Below are positions 1-6,503 of a stretch of DNA of 9,589 bases, in pieces. The position numbers and the translations under genes are program-made. Each line of letters opens with the position of its first letter. The stretch's first letter is position 1. Source of the stretch: Candidatus Equihabitans merdae (GTDB lineage: Bacteria; Bacillota; Clostridia; Lachnospirales; Lachnospiraceae); contig JAGHUB010000128.1 in assembly GCA_018065025.1 (NCBI GenBank), forward strand, positions 1 through 9,589, read 5' to 3'. The notes beneath the pieces are model-generated. The model was not told where the DNA came from and ran no database searches. It was given only the letters and a program-made list of their open reading frames with translations.

Positions 1-84
1 TAGTTCCTCCTTCTTCATAATACTCGCCGGATGCGGCGTCCGTCCTTATGGACAGCACTTACAGAGCCTCTCCGTGCGGCACAC
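1..84 (-). promoter_or_regulatory. structured 5' leader, probable ribosomal protein L21 leader (rplU gene lies beyond the left edge)
   Basis: Seen: on the minus strand the stretch from the predicted start near base 84 to the left edge folds into consecutive hairpins. One is closed by GCAC/GTGC (arms 74-77 and 55-58) with AGAG/CTCT inside. The second is GTCC-ATAA-GGAC (42-53). The third is CGCCG-CATC-CGGCG (25-38). A strong ribosome binding site follows. There is no poly-T terminator in the part visible. Known: Firmicutes carry an L21 leader of roughly this length in front of rplU, where ribosomal proteins are thought to control their own mRNA, and rplU often follows an RNase E/G gene in Clostridia. 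Inference: this is that leader. The coding gene is not in the window, so the assignment rests on leader shape and gene order. Confidence 0.65.
6..12 (-). promoter_or_regulatory. strong ribosome binding site of the gene beyond the left edge
   Basis: On the minus strand the sequence reads AAGGAGG, a near-perfect anti-16S match, followed by five bases (AACTA) before the window ends. No start codon falls inside the window, so the gene, probably rplU, begins within a few bases of the left edge. Confidence 0.75.
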
Positions 85-90
85 TAGGTA

Positions 91-113
91 ATACTAACAC
101 AAAGGGTTAGTAT
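91..113. repeat. inverted repeat overlapping the left promoter
   Basis: Perfect 8-base arms ATACTAAC (91-98) and GTTAGTAT (106-113) are separated by seven bases. The repeat contains the whole -10 box and fills the promoter spacer up to the -35 box. No T-run follows on either strand, so it does not look like an intrinsic terminator. It could be an operator or a by-product of an AT-rich promoter. Confidence 0.7.
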
Positions 114-119
114 CGTCAA
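91..119 (-). promoter_or_regulatory. sigma-A promoter of the leader/rplU unit
   Basis: On the minus strand a -35 box TTGACG (114-119) and a -10 box TAGTAT (91-96) are separated by exactly 17 bases, close to the sigma-A consensus. Initiation would fall near base 84, immediately before the structured leader. The promoter sits only about 15 bases after the RNase E/G stop codon with no terminator between them, so read-through from the upstream operon is also likely. Confidence 0.75.
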
Positions 120-134
120 GGATATTTACTTGAT

Positions 135-1292
135 TTAACCATTAATTATTTCCCATAAGGATGCTTTTCTCTTCTGTCTTACCAATTCCAGTAAGCCAAG
201 GCCGGTGATATCTACAGCTTCTGTATAGATAGCCTCATCACGGCACATCTTACGGGTTTCTTTAAGGATATCCTCAGTTACCTGCTTATCTGTCAGTTTG
301 ATCAGATCTACCAGAACCATACCTGAAATACTTCTTAATCGTAGCTGACGAATGATCTCGGCAATGGCTTCCCGGTTAATGGCTGCGTAAGTAGCCTGGG
401 CATCTTTTCCCTTGATATTCTTACCTGAATTAACATCAATGACGGTCATAGCTTCTGTGTGATCCACCACTAGCTCTGCACCGGATTTTAGATTGACATG
501 ACGATTCAGGAGTTTCTCTATCTCACTGGGCAGATTCTTTAAAGCAGCCAATGACAGCGCAGGATCCTGATAGAGATCGCCATCTATGATGCGAGCGATC
601 AGTGGAATATCACTTCTGACTCGATCCGGTTTGACCCGAAGATGATCCAGCATATCTTTATAAAATGGTGCCGGCCGGTAAAGTACGGCATAGGCATCTG
701 CTGTTTTAGCAGCTTCCAGAACATTTTTCAGTTTGGAAAGTGATGCTTTGATCTCATCCACTAAAGGCTGATCACATAATGCAGCATCTTCACCATCATT
801 TTCCATAAAGAGATCATGGCAGGCAGTCCGTATCATGATATCAAAGCCATCGATGGAAAATCCTTCCTGATCAAGAAGAACTGCCATACGATCTTTCAGT
901 TTGGCTTTCTCTGCAAATGAAAGCTTGGATGAGTAGGATATGCGACCCTTGCCCATAGATACGATGGAATAGATTCCTGTCAACTGCAAGACATTGGAAA
1001 CCACGCATCCCTTGTGCCCATAGGCATCTTTCCTGATCTGAACAGGCATCTTACTGCATCCTTTACAGCGGATGTCGTTGGAAAATGCTGTCTCATTCTT
1101 TGTGATTCTTAAGAAAGTGCCCTCAATGTTGTTGACCTTGCGATCTACAACAGCCATAACGATCTGGTCTACCCGGGACATTTTCTCATTGCGCTGGACT
1201 TCCAACTCTGTGAGCTTATTATCCACATAAAGAGCGGCTGACGTACAAGCAGCCCCTCTGATATCCATTTCCGTAACAATAAAGTCGATCAT
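135..1292 (-). CDS. rng: RNase E/G family ribonuclease without the zinc-link motif
   Basis: Endoribonuclease of the RNase E/G family, acting on single-stranded RNA in rRNA maturation and mRNA decay. Numbering uses the ATG at 1290-1292, giving 385 residues. The S1-like RNA-binding part spans about 35-125 (KDAYGHKG segment). The 5'-monophosphate sensor has RTA (R155). The DNase I-like catalytic part has IDVNSG (D286, N288) and MVLVDLI (D329), matching the metal-binding Asp/Asn/Asp of E. coli RNase E. The RQLRLR helix is present. The start is chosen one base after the hisIE stop (TAA-G-ATG). An in-frame ATG 18 codons further upstream would lie inside hisIE and adds a non-homologous tail. The protein ends just where the family's CPxC zinc-link would begin, so that motif is missing, and no other frame after the stop supplies it. 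A CxxC (C76, C79) sits in the S1 region. Last gene of the run. Confidence 0.88.
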   Translation of the reverse strand: MIDFIVTEMDIRGAACTSAALYVDNKLTELEVQRNEKMSRVDQIVMAVVDRKVNNIEGTFLRITKNETAFSNDIRCKGCSKMPVQIRKDAYGHKGCVVSNVLQLTGIYSIVSMGKGRISYSSKLSFAEKAKLKDRMAVLLDQEGFSIDGFDIMIRTACHDLFMENDGEDAALCDQPLVDEIKASLSKLKNVLEAAKTADAYAVLYRPAPFYKDMLDHLRVKPDRVRSDIPLIARIIDGDLYQDPALSLAALKNLPSEIEKLLNRHVNLKSGAELVVDHTEAMTVIDVNSGKNIKGKDAQATYAAINREAIAEIIRQLRLRSISGMVLVDLIKLTDKQVTEDILKETRKMCRDEAIYTEAVDITGLGLLELVRQKRKASLWEIING

Positions 1293-1293
1293 C

Positions 1294-2454
1294 TTATCTT
1301 CTGGCCAATTCGTCGGCGATTTCTTCCCAGGTGACACCCTTCTCAACCATCAGTACCATGACATGATAGAGGAAGTCAGAAATCTCATATTTGATCTCTG
1401 AGGCATCGGGGTTCTTGGCAGCAATAACGATCTCTGTGCACTCTTCGCCTACCTTCTTAAGGATCTTGTCCACACCTTTGTCAAAGAGGTAGTTGGTGTA
1501 GGAACCTTCTTTAGGATTGACCTTACGATCGGCGATGATGCCGTATACGTCATCCAGCACCTTGCGAGCATTCTTTTCGTTGCCCTTCTTCTCATACATT
1601 TCATTGAAGAAGCAGCTCTTATGACCTGTATGGCAGGCCGGGCCGATCTGTTTTACTCTGGCCAGGATGGTATCGCCATCGCAGTCAAGAAGCAGCTTAC
1701 GGACATACTGGAGATGACCGCTGGTTTCACCCTTGGTCCACAGTTCCTGACGGCTTCTGCTCCAGTAAGTCATCTTACCGGTAGCAATGGTCTTATTGAA
1801 GGCTTCTTCATTCATGTAAGCCAGGATAAGAACTTCATCAGTCAGGTCATCCTGAGAGATAACCGGCATGAGACCGTCACTGTTGGCTTTGAAATCAGCC
1901 CATGTGTAGGGACAATAAGGCTTAAGAATATCATAGTCTTCATCAGCACATTCAATGACTGTCATGTCAGTGATCTGAGACAGTTCATCGGCGATATCAG
2001 CTAAAAGAATAAGGGCAGCTGACTTCTTTTCGATGACTTCCTGATTGGCTTTGAAGTCTTCTACATTTGCAATAGAAACATAGAGACGTTCTTTGCCAAA
2101 GCGCTTGGCACCTTCCTGCAGAAGCTCTGCACAAGTGTCTTTGGAACCATTGATAATGGTACCCTGACAACCTGTGTATAAGGTCTTCTTGATGTCTTCA
2201 AGACGTAAGACTCTGCCGCCTGCGATCACCGGTGTATCAACGGCTTTGCACAGGGTTACCGGTTCAGCCATAGCCTTGTCATGACCCAGGTCATCTGAAC
2301 AATCATCAAAGACCAGGATGCCGGTAGCATTATTGTCACCAAACTGCTTGGCTACCTTAGCGGCAGCATCGGCTGTTTTAACTGTTTTAAAATCAAGACC
2401 GCTCATAACCTGTCCCTTTGAGAGACAGATGGCGGGCATCTTCTGTTTAATCAT
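1294..2454 (-). CDS. hisIE: HisIE: phosphoribosyl-AMP cyclohydrolase / phosphoribosyl-ATP pyrophosphatase with an N-terminal HisA/HisF-like half barrel
   Basis: Bifunctional enzyme of histidine synthesis steps 2 and 3: the HisE part hydrolyses phosphoribosyl-ATP to phosphoribosyl-AMP, and HisI opens its purine ring. The HisI domain (about 185-290) shows MTYWSRSR, the metal site DCDGD (D257, C258, D259, D261) and the zinc cysteines C274 and C281 in GPACHTG and SCFF. The HisE domain (about 296-386) shows the helical KVGEECTE and EISDFLYH motifs. At 386 residues it is far longer than a plain HisIE of about 200-230. Residues 1 to about 180 resemble the first half of a HisA/HisF barrel (PAICLSKGQV; PVIAGGRVLRLEDIKK; INGS), but the catalytic Asp positions read Cys10 and Ala. 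The start overlaps the hisB stop as ATGA, with AAAGGA upstream. The role of the extra domain is unknown; HisI and HisE functions are secure. Confidence 0.93.
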   Translation of the reverse strand: MIKQKMPAICLSKGQVMSGLDFKTVKTADAAAKVAKQFGDNNATGILVFDDCSDDLGHDKAMAEPVTLCKAVDTPVIAGGRVLRLEDIKKTLYTGCQGTIINGSKDTCAELLQEGAKRFGKERLYVSIANVEDFKANQEVIEKKSAALILLADIADELSQITDMTVIECADEDYDILKPYCPYTWADFKANSDGLMPVISQDDLTDEVLILAYMNEEAFNKTIATGKMTYWSRSRQELWTKGETSGHLQYVRKLLLDCDGDTILARVKQIGPACHTGHKSCFFNEMYEKKGNEKNARKVLDDVYGIIADRKVNPKEGSYTNYLFDKGVDKILKKVGEECTEIVIAAKNPDASEIKYEISDFLYHVMVLMVEKGVTWEEIADELARR

Positions 2455-3035
2455 AAGGATCCTTTCGTGGACAAAACATCGGTAATACGGGGGTCTTTGG
2501 ACACGGCCATGGAGATGGCTTTTGTCAAAGCCTTGAATGAAGCTTCGGCGATGTGGTGATTGTTGTCACCGCAAAGCATATGAAGGTGAAGATTCATATC
2601 GGCGTTGTTGGCCATAGCCAGGAAGAACTCATTGATGGTTTCTGTTTCCAGACCACCGATGCGTTCTACGGTGTATTCGATGTTTGAGCGATAATAAGAA
2701 CGGCCGCTGAAGTCTACAGCTGCGATCATTAATGTCTCATCCATAGGCAGTGTGCAGGAACCGTAACGAACGATACCCTTCTTATCGCCTACAGCCATCT
2801 TAAGAGCCTGACCGATCACGATACCTACATCTTCTACTGTGTGGTGTGTATCCACGTCCAGGTCACCCTTTACTTCAACAGTCAGGTCGAAGAAACCGTG
2901 ACGACCGAAAGCATCCAGCATATGATCGAAGAAGCCGATACCGGTGTTGATAGAAGTCTTACCGGAGCCGTCCAGATTGATCTTGACATAGATATCTGTT
3001 TCTTTTGTAACTCGTTTGATCTCACCAATACGCAT
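2451..3035 (-). CDS. hisB: imidazoleglycerol-phosphate dehydratase HisB
   Basis: Manganese-dependent dehydratase converting imidazole glycerol phosphate to imidazole acetol phosphate in the cytosol. The 194 residues match the monofunctional family length. Metal-binding histidine motifs are intact: DHMLDAFGRHG (H38, H46), DTHHTVED (H64, H65, E68) and HHIAEASFK (H160, H161, E164). It lacks the N-terminal histidinol-phosphate phosphatase domain of the enteric bifunctional HisB, so the phosphatase must be a separate protein. The ATG at 3033-3035 is chosen because it lies one base after the hisD stop (TAA-T-ATG), with GAGGAG just upstream and MRIGEI at the normal family start. The frame is open 48 codons further upstream, but that part lies inside hisD and is not homologous. 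Confidence 0.97.
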   Translation of the reverse strand: MRIGEIKRVTKETDIYVKINLDGSGKTSINTGIGFFDHMLDAFGRHGFFDLTVEVKGDLDVDTHHTVEDVGIVIGQALKMAVGDKKGIVRYGSCTLPMDETLMIAAVDFSGRSYYRSNIEYTVERIGGLETETINEFFLAMANNADMNLHLHMLCGDNNHHIAEASFKALTKAISMAVSKDPRITDVLSTKGSL

Positions 3036-3036
3036 A

Positions 3037-4332
3037 TTATTTCTCCTCAAATCTGACAGCGATGGAATTGGCGTGGGCTGTAAGGCCTTCGGCTTTGGCA
3101 AATGCTTCGATATCTTCGTGAACTTCAGCCAGAGCTTCTCTTGAATAATTGATAACAGAGGACTTCTTGATGAAATCATCTACGCCAAGGGGTGAGAAGA
3201 ACTTGGCTGTGCCGTTGGTGGGCAGTACGTGGTTGGGACCGGCGAAATAGTCACCCAGAGGTTCGCTGGAGTATGTGCCAAGGAAAATAGCGCCGGCATT
3301 GCGGACCTTTGTCATGGTTTCGAAAGGATTGGCGGTGACGATTTCCAGATGTTCGGAAGCGATTTCATTAACAGCTTCGATGGCATCATCCATGTTGTCA
3401 GCCAGCAGGATGCGGCCGAAACGATCCAGAGATTTTTCCATGATTTCTTTTCTGGACAGGATCTCAACAAAACCATCCACTTCCTTGGAAACTTGTTCAG
3501 CCAGCTTTTCGGATGTGGTAACCAGGATAGCGGATGCCAGTTCATCATGTTCTGCCTGGCTTAAGAGGTCGGCAGCTACATAACGGGGATTGGCTGTCTC
3601 GTCAGCCAGAACAAGGATTTCGCTGGGGCCGGCTACAGAGTCAATAGCTACGTGGCCATATACAGCACGTTTGGCCAGGGCAACGAAGATGTTGCCGGGG
3701 CCTACGATCTTGTCAACTTTGGGAATAGATGCTGTGCCATAAGCAAGAGCAGCCACAGCCTGGGCGCCGCCGATCTTGAAGATCACATCGGCACCGGCTT
3801 CATTGGCAGCTACCAGTGTGGTGGGGTTGACCTTACCGTCTTTACCACAAGGTGTGCACAAGACGATTTCATCAACGCCGGCTACTTTGGCAGGAATGAC
3901 GTTCATCAATACAGTTGAGGGATAAGCAGCCTTACCACCGGGAACATAGACACCAACACGCTGAAGAGCTGTGATACGCTGACCAAGGAAGATACCGCGA
4001 TCATCTGTGGTGAACCAGCTCTGACGACGCTGTTTTTCATGGAAGGCACGAATATTGGCCATGGAACGACGGATGATACCAACCAGCTTTTCATCCACAA
4101 GACCATAAGCTTCTTCGATCTCAGCAGCTGTTACTTTGACAGACTCACTGTCCAGCTTAACTTTGTCGAAACGTTCTGTGTAATCAAATACAGCTTCATC
4201 GCCTTTTTCAGCCACATCATTAAGAATAGCTTTAACGGCAGCTTCCTGTTCCGGATAACTGGAGGTACTGCGCTTCAGCAGGGTCTCAGTGATGGAACCG
4301 AAACTTTCTTTTGTTAACTTGAGTGTTTTCAT
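3037..4332 (-). CDS. hisD: histidinol dehydrogenase HisD
   Basis: Zinc-dependent, NAD-linked enzyme that oxidises histidinol twice to give histidine, the last step of the pathway. The full family length of 431 residues is present. Seen in order: [11 protein letters not shown] (129-139), the nucleotide-binding region KIVGPGN (208-214), AGPSEIL, the zinc ligands Q259 and H262 in SQAEHD, the general acid/base pair E327-H328 in SEHLE, D361 in [13 protein letters not shown] with H368, and the terminal zinc ligand H420 in HANSI. All catalytic residues expected from E. coli HisD are in place. The start is one base after the hisG stop (TAA-A-ATG); a GAGAGG sequence lies about 11 bases upstream, rather far, so translation probably depends on coupling to hisG. 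Confidence 0.97.
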   Translation of the reverse strand: MKTLKLTKESFGSITETLLKRSTSSYPEQEAAVKAILNDVAEKGDEAVFDYTERFDKVKLDSESVKVTAAEIEEAYGLVDEKLVGIIRRSMANIRAFHEKQRRQSWFTTDDRGIFLGQRITALQRVGVYVPGGKAAYPSTVLMNVIPAKVAGVDEIVLCTPCGKDGKVNPTTLVAANEAGADVIFKIGGAQAVAALAYGTASIPKVDKIVGPGNIFVALAKRAVYGHVAIDSVAGPSEILVLADETANPRYVAADLLSQAEHDELASAILVTTSEKLAEQVSKEVDGFVEILSRKEIMEKSLDRFGRILLADNMDDAIEAVNEIASEHLEIVTANPFETMTKVRNAGAIFLGTYSSEPLGDYFAGPNHVLPTNGTAKFFSPLGVDDFIKKSSVINYSREALAEVHEDIEAFAKAEGLTAHANSIAVRFEEK

Positions 4333-4333
4333 T

Positions 4334-4972
4334 TTATTTTAAAACCTCTCTACACTGCATAATCAAATCAGAGATGCGTTTATTTTCCAGCTTCATGCTG
4401 ACCCGGTTAACAACCATACGGGCTGATAAGGGGCAGACAACTTCCAGAACATCCAGACCATTTTCACGTAAGGTAGAACCGGTTTCAACGATATCCACGA
4501 TAACTTCGGACAGACCAACGATGGGGGCCAGTTCGATGGAACCGTTTAATTTGATCAGCTCTACAGTCTGATGCTTTTTGTTATAGAAATAATCTCTGGC
4601 GATCTTGGGATACTTGGTAGCAACACGGATCTGCTCATTATGCTTAAGGAGCTCCTGGGCACTCTTAGGACCGCATACGCACATGCAGCATTTACCAAAT
4701 CCCAGATCCAGACCTTCGTAAAGCTTTCTGTCTTCTTCCATAATGGTGTCGCTGCCGACGATACCGATATCGGCTGCGCCGTATTCAACGTATGTGGGGA
4801 CATCATTGGCTTTGGCCAGGAAGAAACGAAGGCCATGTTCTTTATCTTCGAAGATCAGTTTACGGCTTGAAGGATCGTTCATCTCTTCAACATGGATGCC
4901 CATCTTGCCGAACATCTCCATGCTCTTTTTTGCCAGTCTGCCTTTGGCTAAGGCTATTGTTAAAGGTCTCAT
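4334..4972 (-). CDS. hisG: ATP phosphoribosyltransferase, short form HisG
   Basis: Catalytic subunit for the committed step of histidine synthesis, joining ATP and PRPP to phosphoribosyl-ATP. The 212-residue length marks the short HisG form, which lacks the C-terminal ACT-like histidine-sensing domain and needs HisZ for activity and feedback. Motifs: AKGRL near the N-terminus (9-13), YGAADIGIVGSD (64-75), and the PRPP-binding loop VDIVETGSTL (159-168). HisZ is the immediately preceding gene, as expected for the hetero-octameric HisGZ enzyme. AGGAG (4979-4983) overlaps the hisZ TAG stop, six bases before the ATG, a good ribosome binding site. Feedback by histidine would act on the protein through HisZ. 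Confidence 0.96.
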   Translation of the reverse strand: MRPLTIALAKGRLAKKSMEMFGKMGIHVEEMNDPSSRKLIFEDKEHGLRFFLAKANDVPTYVEYGAADIGIVGSDTIMEEDRKLYEGLDLGFGKCCMCVCGPKSAQELLKHNEQIRVATKYPKIARDYFYNKKHQTVELIKLNGSIELAPIVGLSEVIVDIVETGSTLRENGLDVLEVVCPLSARMVVNRVSMKLENKRISDLIMQCREVLK

Positions 4973-4981
4973 GTCTTACTC

Positions 4982-5965
4982 CTATCTTTTACGTCTTAAG
5001 CAGTTCATCAGAAGGTCGATGGAGATACCAACACCAACGGCGGCATCATCCTTGCCGAAATAACCAAGCAATGTGTCATAACGACCACCCTTGGCCACAG
5101 CTTCACCACTGCCATAGGCAAATGCCTGGAAAATGATGCCTGTGTAATAACGATACTTGCTTAATGCGCCGAAATCGAAGCTGACATAGTCTTCCATGCC
5201 TTTTTCCTTAAGCAGGGCATAGATGCCTTCCAGACGTTCAAGAGATGCCTGGGCACGTTCGTTGATAGCCAGTTCACGAGCAGCTTCCAGAACTTCAGCA
5301 TCACCAAAAAGCTGGGGAAGAGATACCAGAGCACGTTTTCTGGCATCACACATATTAAGATTATCCAGCAGAGTTTCTACACCAAAGAAGTTCTTGGAAG
5401 AGATAAGGCTTCTGATCTCTTCGATCTGATCATCTGTCAGATTGGTATCAGCAACCAAGGCCTTAAAGAAATCCACATGACCGATACTTACCTGGAACTC
5501 ATTGAGACCGGCTGTCTTAAGACTCTCAACAGTAAGGGCAATGATCTCGGCATCAGCTTCAACAGAATTCTCACCAAGAAGTTCAACACCCATCTGAGTG
5601 CTTTCCTTCAGGCGGCCCTGATATTCGTGTGAATTGATAAAGGTATTGCCTTCATAATAGAATCGAAGGGGTCTTTCTTCCTCTGAGAAATACATGGCAG
5701 CAGCTCTGGCTACTGACGGTGTAAAGTCAGGACGAAGGACCAGGGTATTACCGTCTCTGTCAAAGAATTTATATAATTCTCTGGAAGCGGTGGTGCCAAC
5801 TTCTTTACTGAAGACATCGAAGAATTCGATAGACGGTGTATCGATGGGATCGTAACCGTAACGGTCAAACAGATCATCGATACTGCGCATGACTTTCTTC
5901 TTGCGTCTTAACTCTTCTCCATAACTATCCCGGACGCCATCCGGGGTATGCAGCATTCTTTCCAC
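4982..5965 (-). CDS. hisZ: ATP phosphoribosyltransferase regulatory subunit HisZ
   Basis: Paralogue of the histidyl-tRNA synthetase catalytic core that binds histidine and activates and controls the short HisG. Numbered from the GTG start (327 residues): LHTPDGVRD at 5-13, RPDFTPSVAR at 78-87, the motif-2-like FYYEGNTF at 102-109, YYTGIIF from 273 and GGRYD from 293. It ends without the anticodon-binding domain, which separates HisZ from a true HisRS, and adjacency to a short HisG supports this. GTG at 5963-5965 is preferred: AGGGAG sits seven bases ahead and the recU stop only four. The ATG at 5981-5983 has no ribosome binding site and would overlap recU; the ATG at 5954-5956 is too far from the AGGGAG. 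It is shorter than the roughly 390 residues of some HisZ proteins, but no motif is missing. Confidence 0.93.
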   Translation of the reverse strand: MERMLHTPDGVRDSYGEELRRKKKVMRSIDDLFDRYGYDPIDTPSIEFFDVFSKEVGTTASRELYKFFDRDGNTLVLRPDFTPSVARAAAMYFSEEERPLRFYYEGNTFINSHEYQGRLKESTQMGVELLGENSVEADAEIIALTVESLKTAGLNEFQVSIGHVDFFKALVADTNLTDDQIEEIRSLISSKNFFGVETLLDNLNMCDARKRALVSLPQLFGDAEVLEAARELAINERAQASLERLEGIYALLKEKGMEDYVSFDFGALSKYRYYTGIIFQAFAYGSGEAVAKGGRYDTLLGYFGKDDAAVGVGISIDLLMNCLRRKR

Positions 5966-5969
5966 TTTA

Positions 5970-6503
5970 TTACTCCCTCTCATTTAGATCCATCTGAATG
6001 CCTTCCAGTATAGGTAAGGTCATCAGGTTAGTTTCTTTTAAAAAATGTTTATAATTCAATTCGTCATAGCGGAAGCTCTTACGGCCTCCGGCTTCCATGC
6101 GGTCCCAGAAGCTTTTCATTTCCTTAAAGGGCATATAGTAATAGGTATGTCTTTCGGAAAATGAAATGATCAGGAAGGCCAGGCCATCCATTTTCTCAAA
6201 ATCTTCCATAAAGCTGACCTGATGGGGATGAATGTTAGCCAAAGGAAATGTATCGGTCTGACATTCTTTTGCATCAAAGCAGATAGGGATACCCTGAACC
6301 ACGCCCATATAGTCAACCGTACTCTTCTGCTCAAAATAAGCCAAAGTAATGTGGCGAGACTGTTTATCGATCTCAATGGGTGTGATGGGGGTAGGAATCT
6401 TCTGAATCAAAGCCAGACCCTTATCCCTCAGATGCTCTATGGTAATGTTGATCAGGTCTTCAAGAGTGGAACCTCTCAGACCTCTGGAATTCCAGGTTGC
6501 CAT
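5970..6503 (-). CDS. recU: Holliday junction resolvase RecU
   Basis: Structure-specific endonuclease that resolves four-way DNA junctions during recombination and repair in Gram-positive bacteria. The 177 residues start with the typical RGxxLEDLIN region (7-19), followed by KIPTPI (35-40), KSTVDYMG (60-67, catalytic-type D64), the PD-(D/E)xK-like FDAKE (76-80, K79) and FPLANIHPHQ (86-95). In B. subtilis RecU the corresponding segment reads FEAKE, so the acidic residue here is Asp instead of Glu. This is conservative and probably lineage-typical. The start abuts the lepB stop (TAAATG) and has GGTGG five bases upstream inside lepB. RecU is usually next to a penicillin-binding protein gene; that partner is not in this window. 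Confidence 0.93.
   Translation of the reverse strand: MATWNSRGLRGSTLEDLINITIEHLRDKGLALIQKIPTPITPIEIDKQSRHITLAYFEQKSTVDYMGVVQGIPICFDAKECQTDTFPLANIHPHQVSFMEDFEKMDGLAFLIISFSERHTYYYMPFKEMKSFWDRMEAGGRKSFRYDELNYKHFLKETNLMTLPILEGIQMDLNERE
5973..5978 (-). promoter_or_regulatory. ribosome binding site that decides the hisZ start
   Basis: On the minus strand AGGGAG lies inside the last codons of recU, seven bases before a GTG (5963-5965). This spacing favours the GTG over the flanking in-frame ATG codons for hisZ. Confidence 0.7.

Noticed and set aside
91..113. Intrinsic terminator for the operon ending in rng
   Set aside because: The stem is present but no T-run follows on the minus strand, and the -35/-10 spacing of 17 bases explains the sequence better as a promoter.
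1293..1346. Longer RNase E/G start 18 codons upstream
   Set aside because: The extra residues have no counterpart in the family and lie inside hisIE. The ATG at 1290-1292 gives the normal junction.
1621..2004. 127-codon open frame on the plus strand inside hisIE
   Set aside because: It lies wholly opposite a conserved HisI domain and resembles no family I know. It is a shadow of the minus-strand gene.
3036..3179. Longer HisB start 48 codons upstream
   Set aside because: This part is inside hisD in another frame and is not HisB-like. GAGGAG and the family start point to the ATG at 3033-3035.
4571..5136. Several overlapping plus-strand open frames across hisG and hisZ
   Set aside because: They mirror conserved minus-strand coding sequence, overlap one another and match no known family.
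4982..5965. Histidyl-tRNA synthetase instead of HisZ
   Set aside because: The protein stops after the catalytic-type core with no anticodon-binding domain and sits directly before a short-form hisG.
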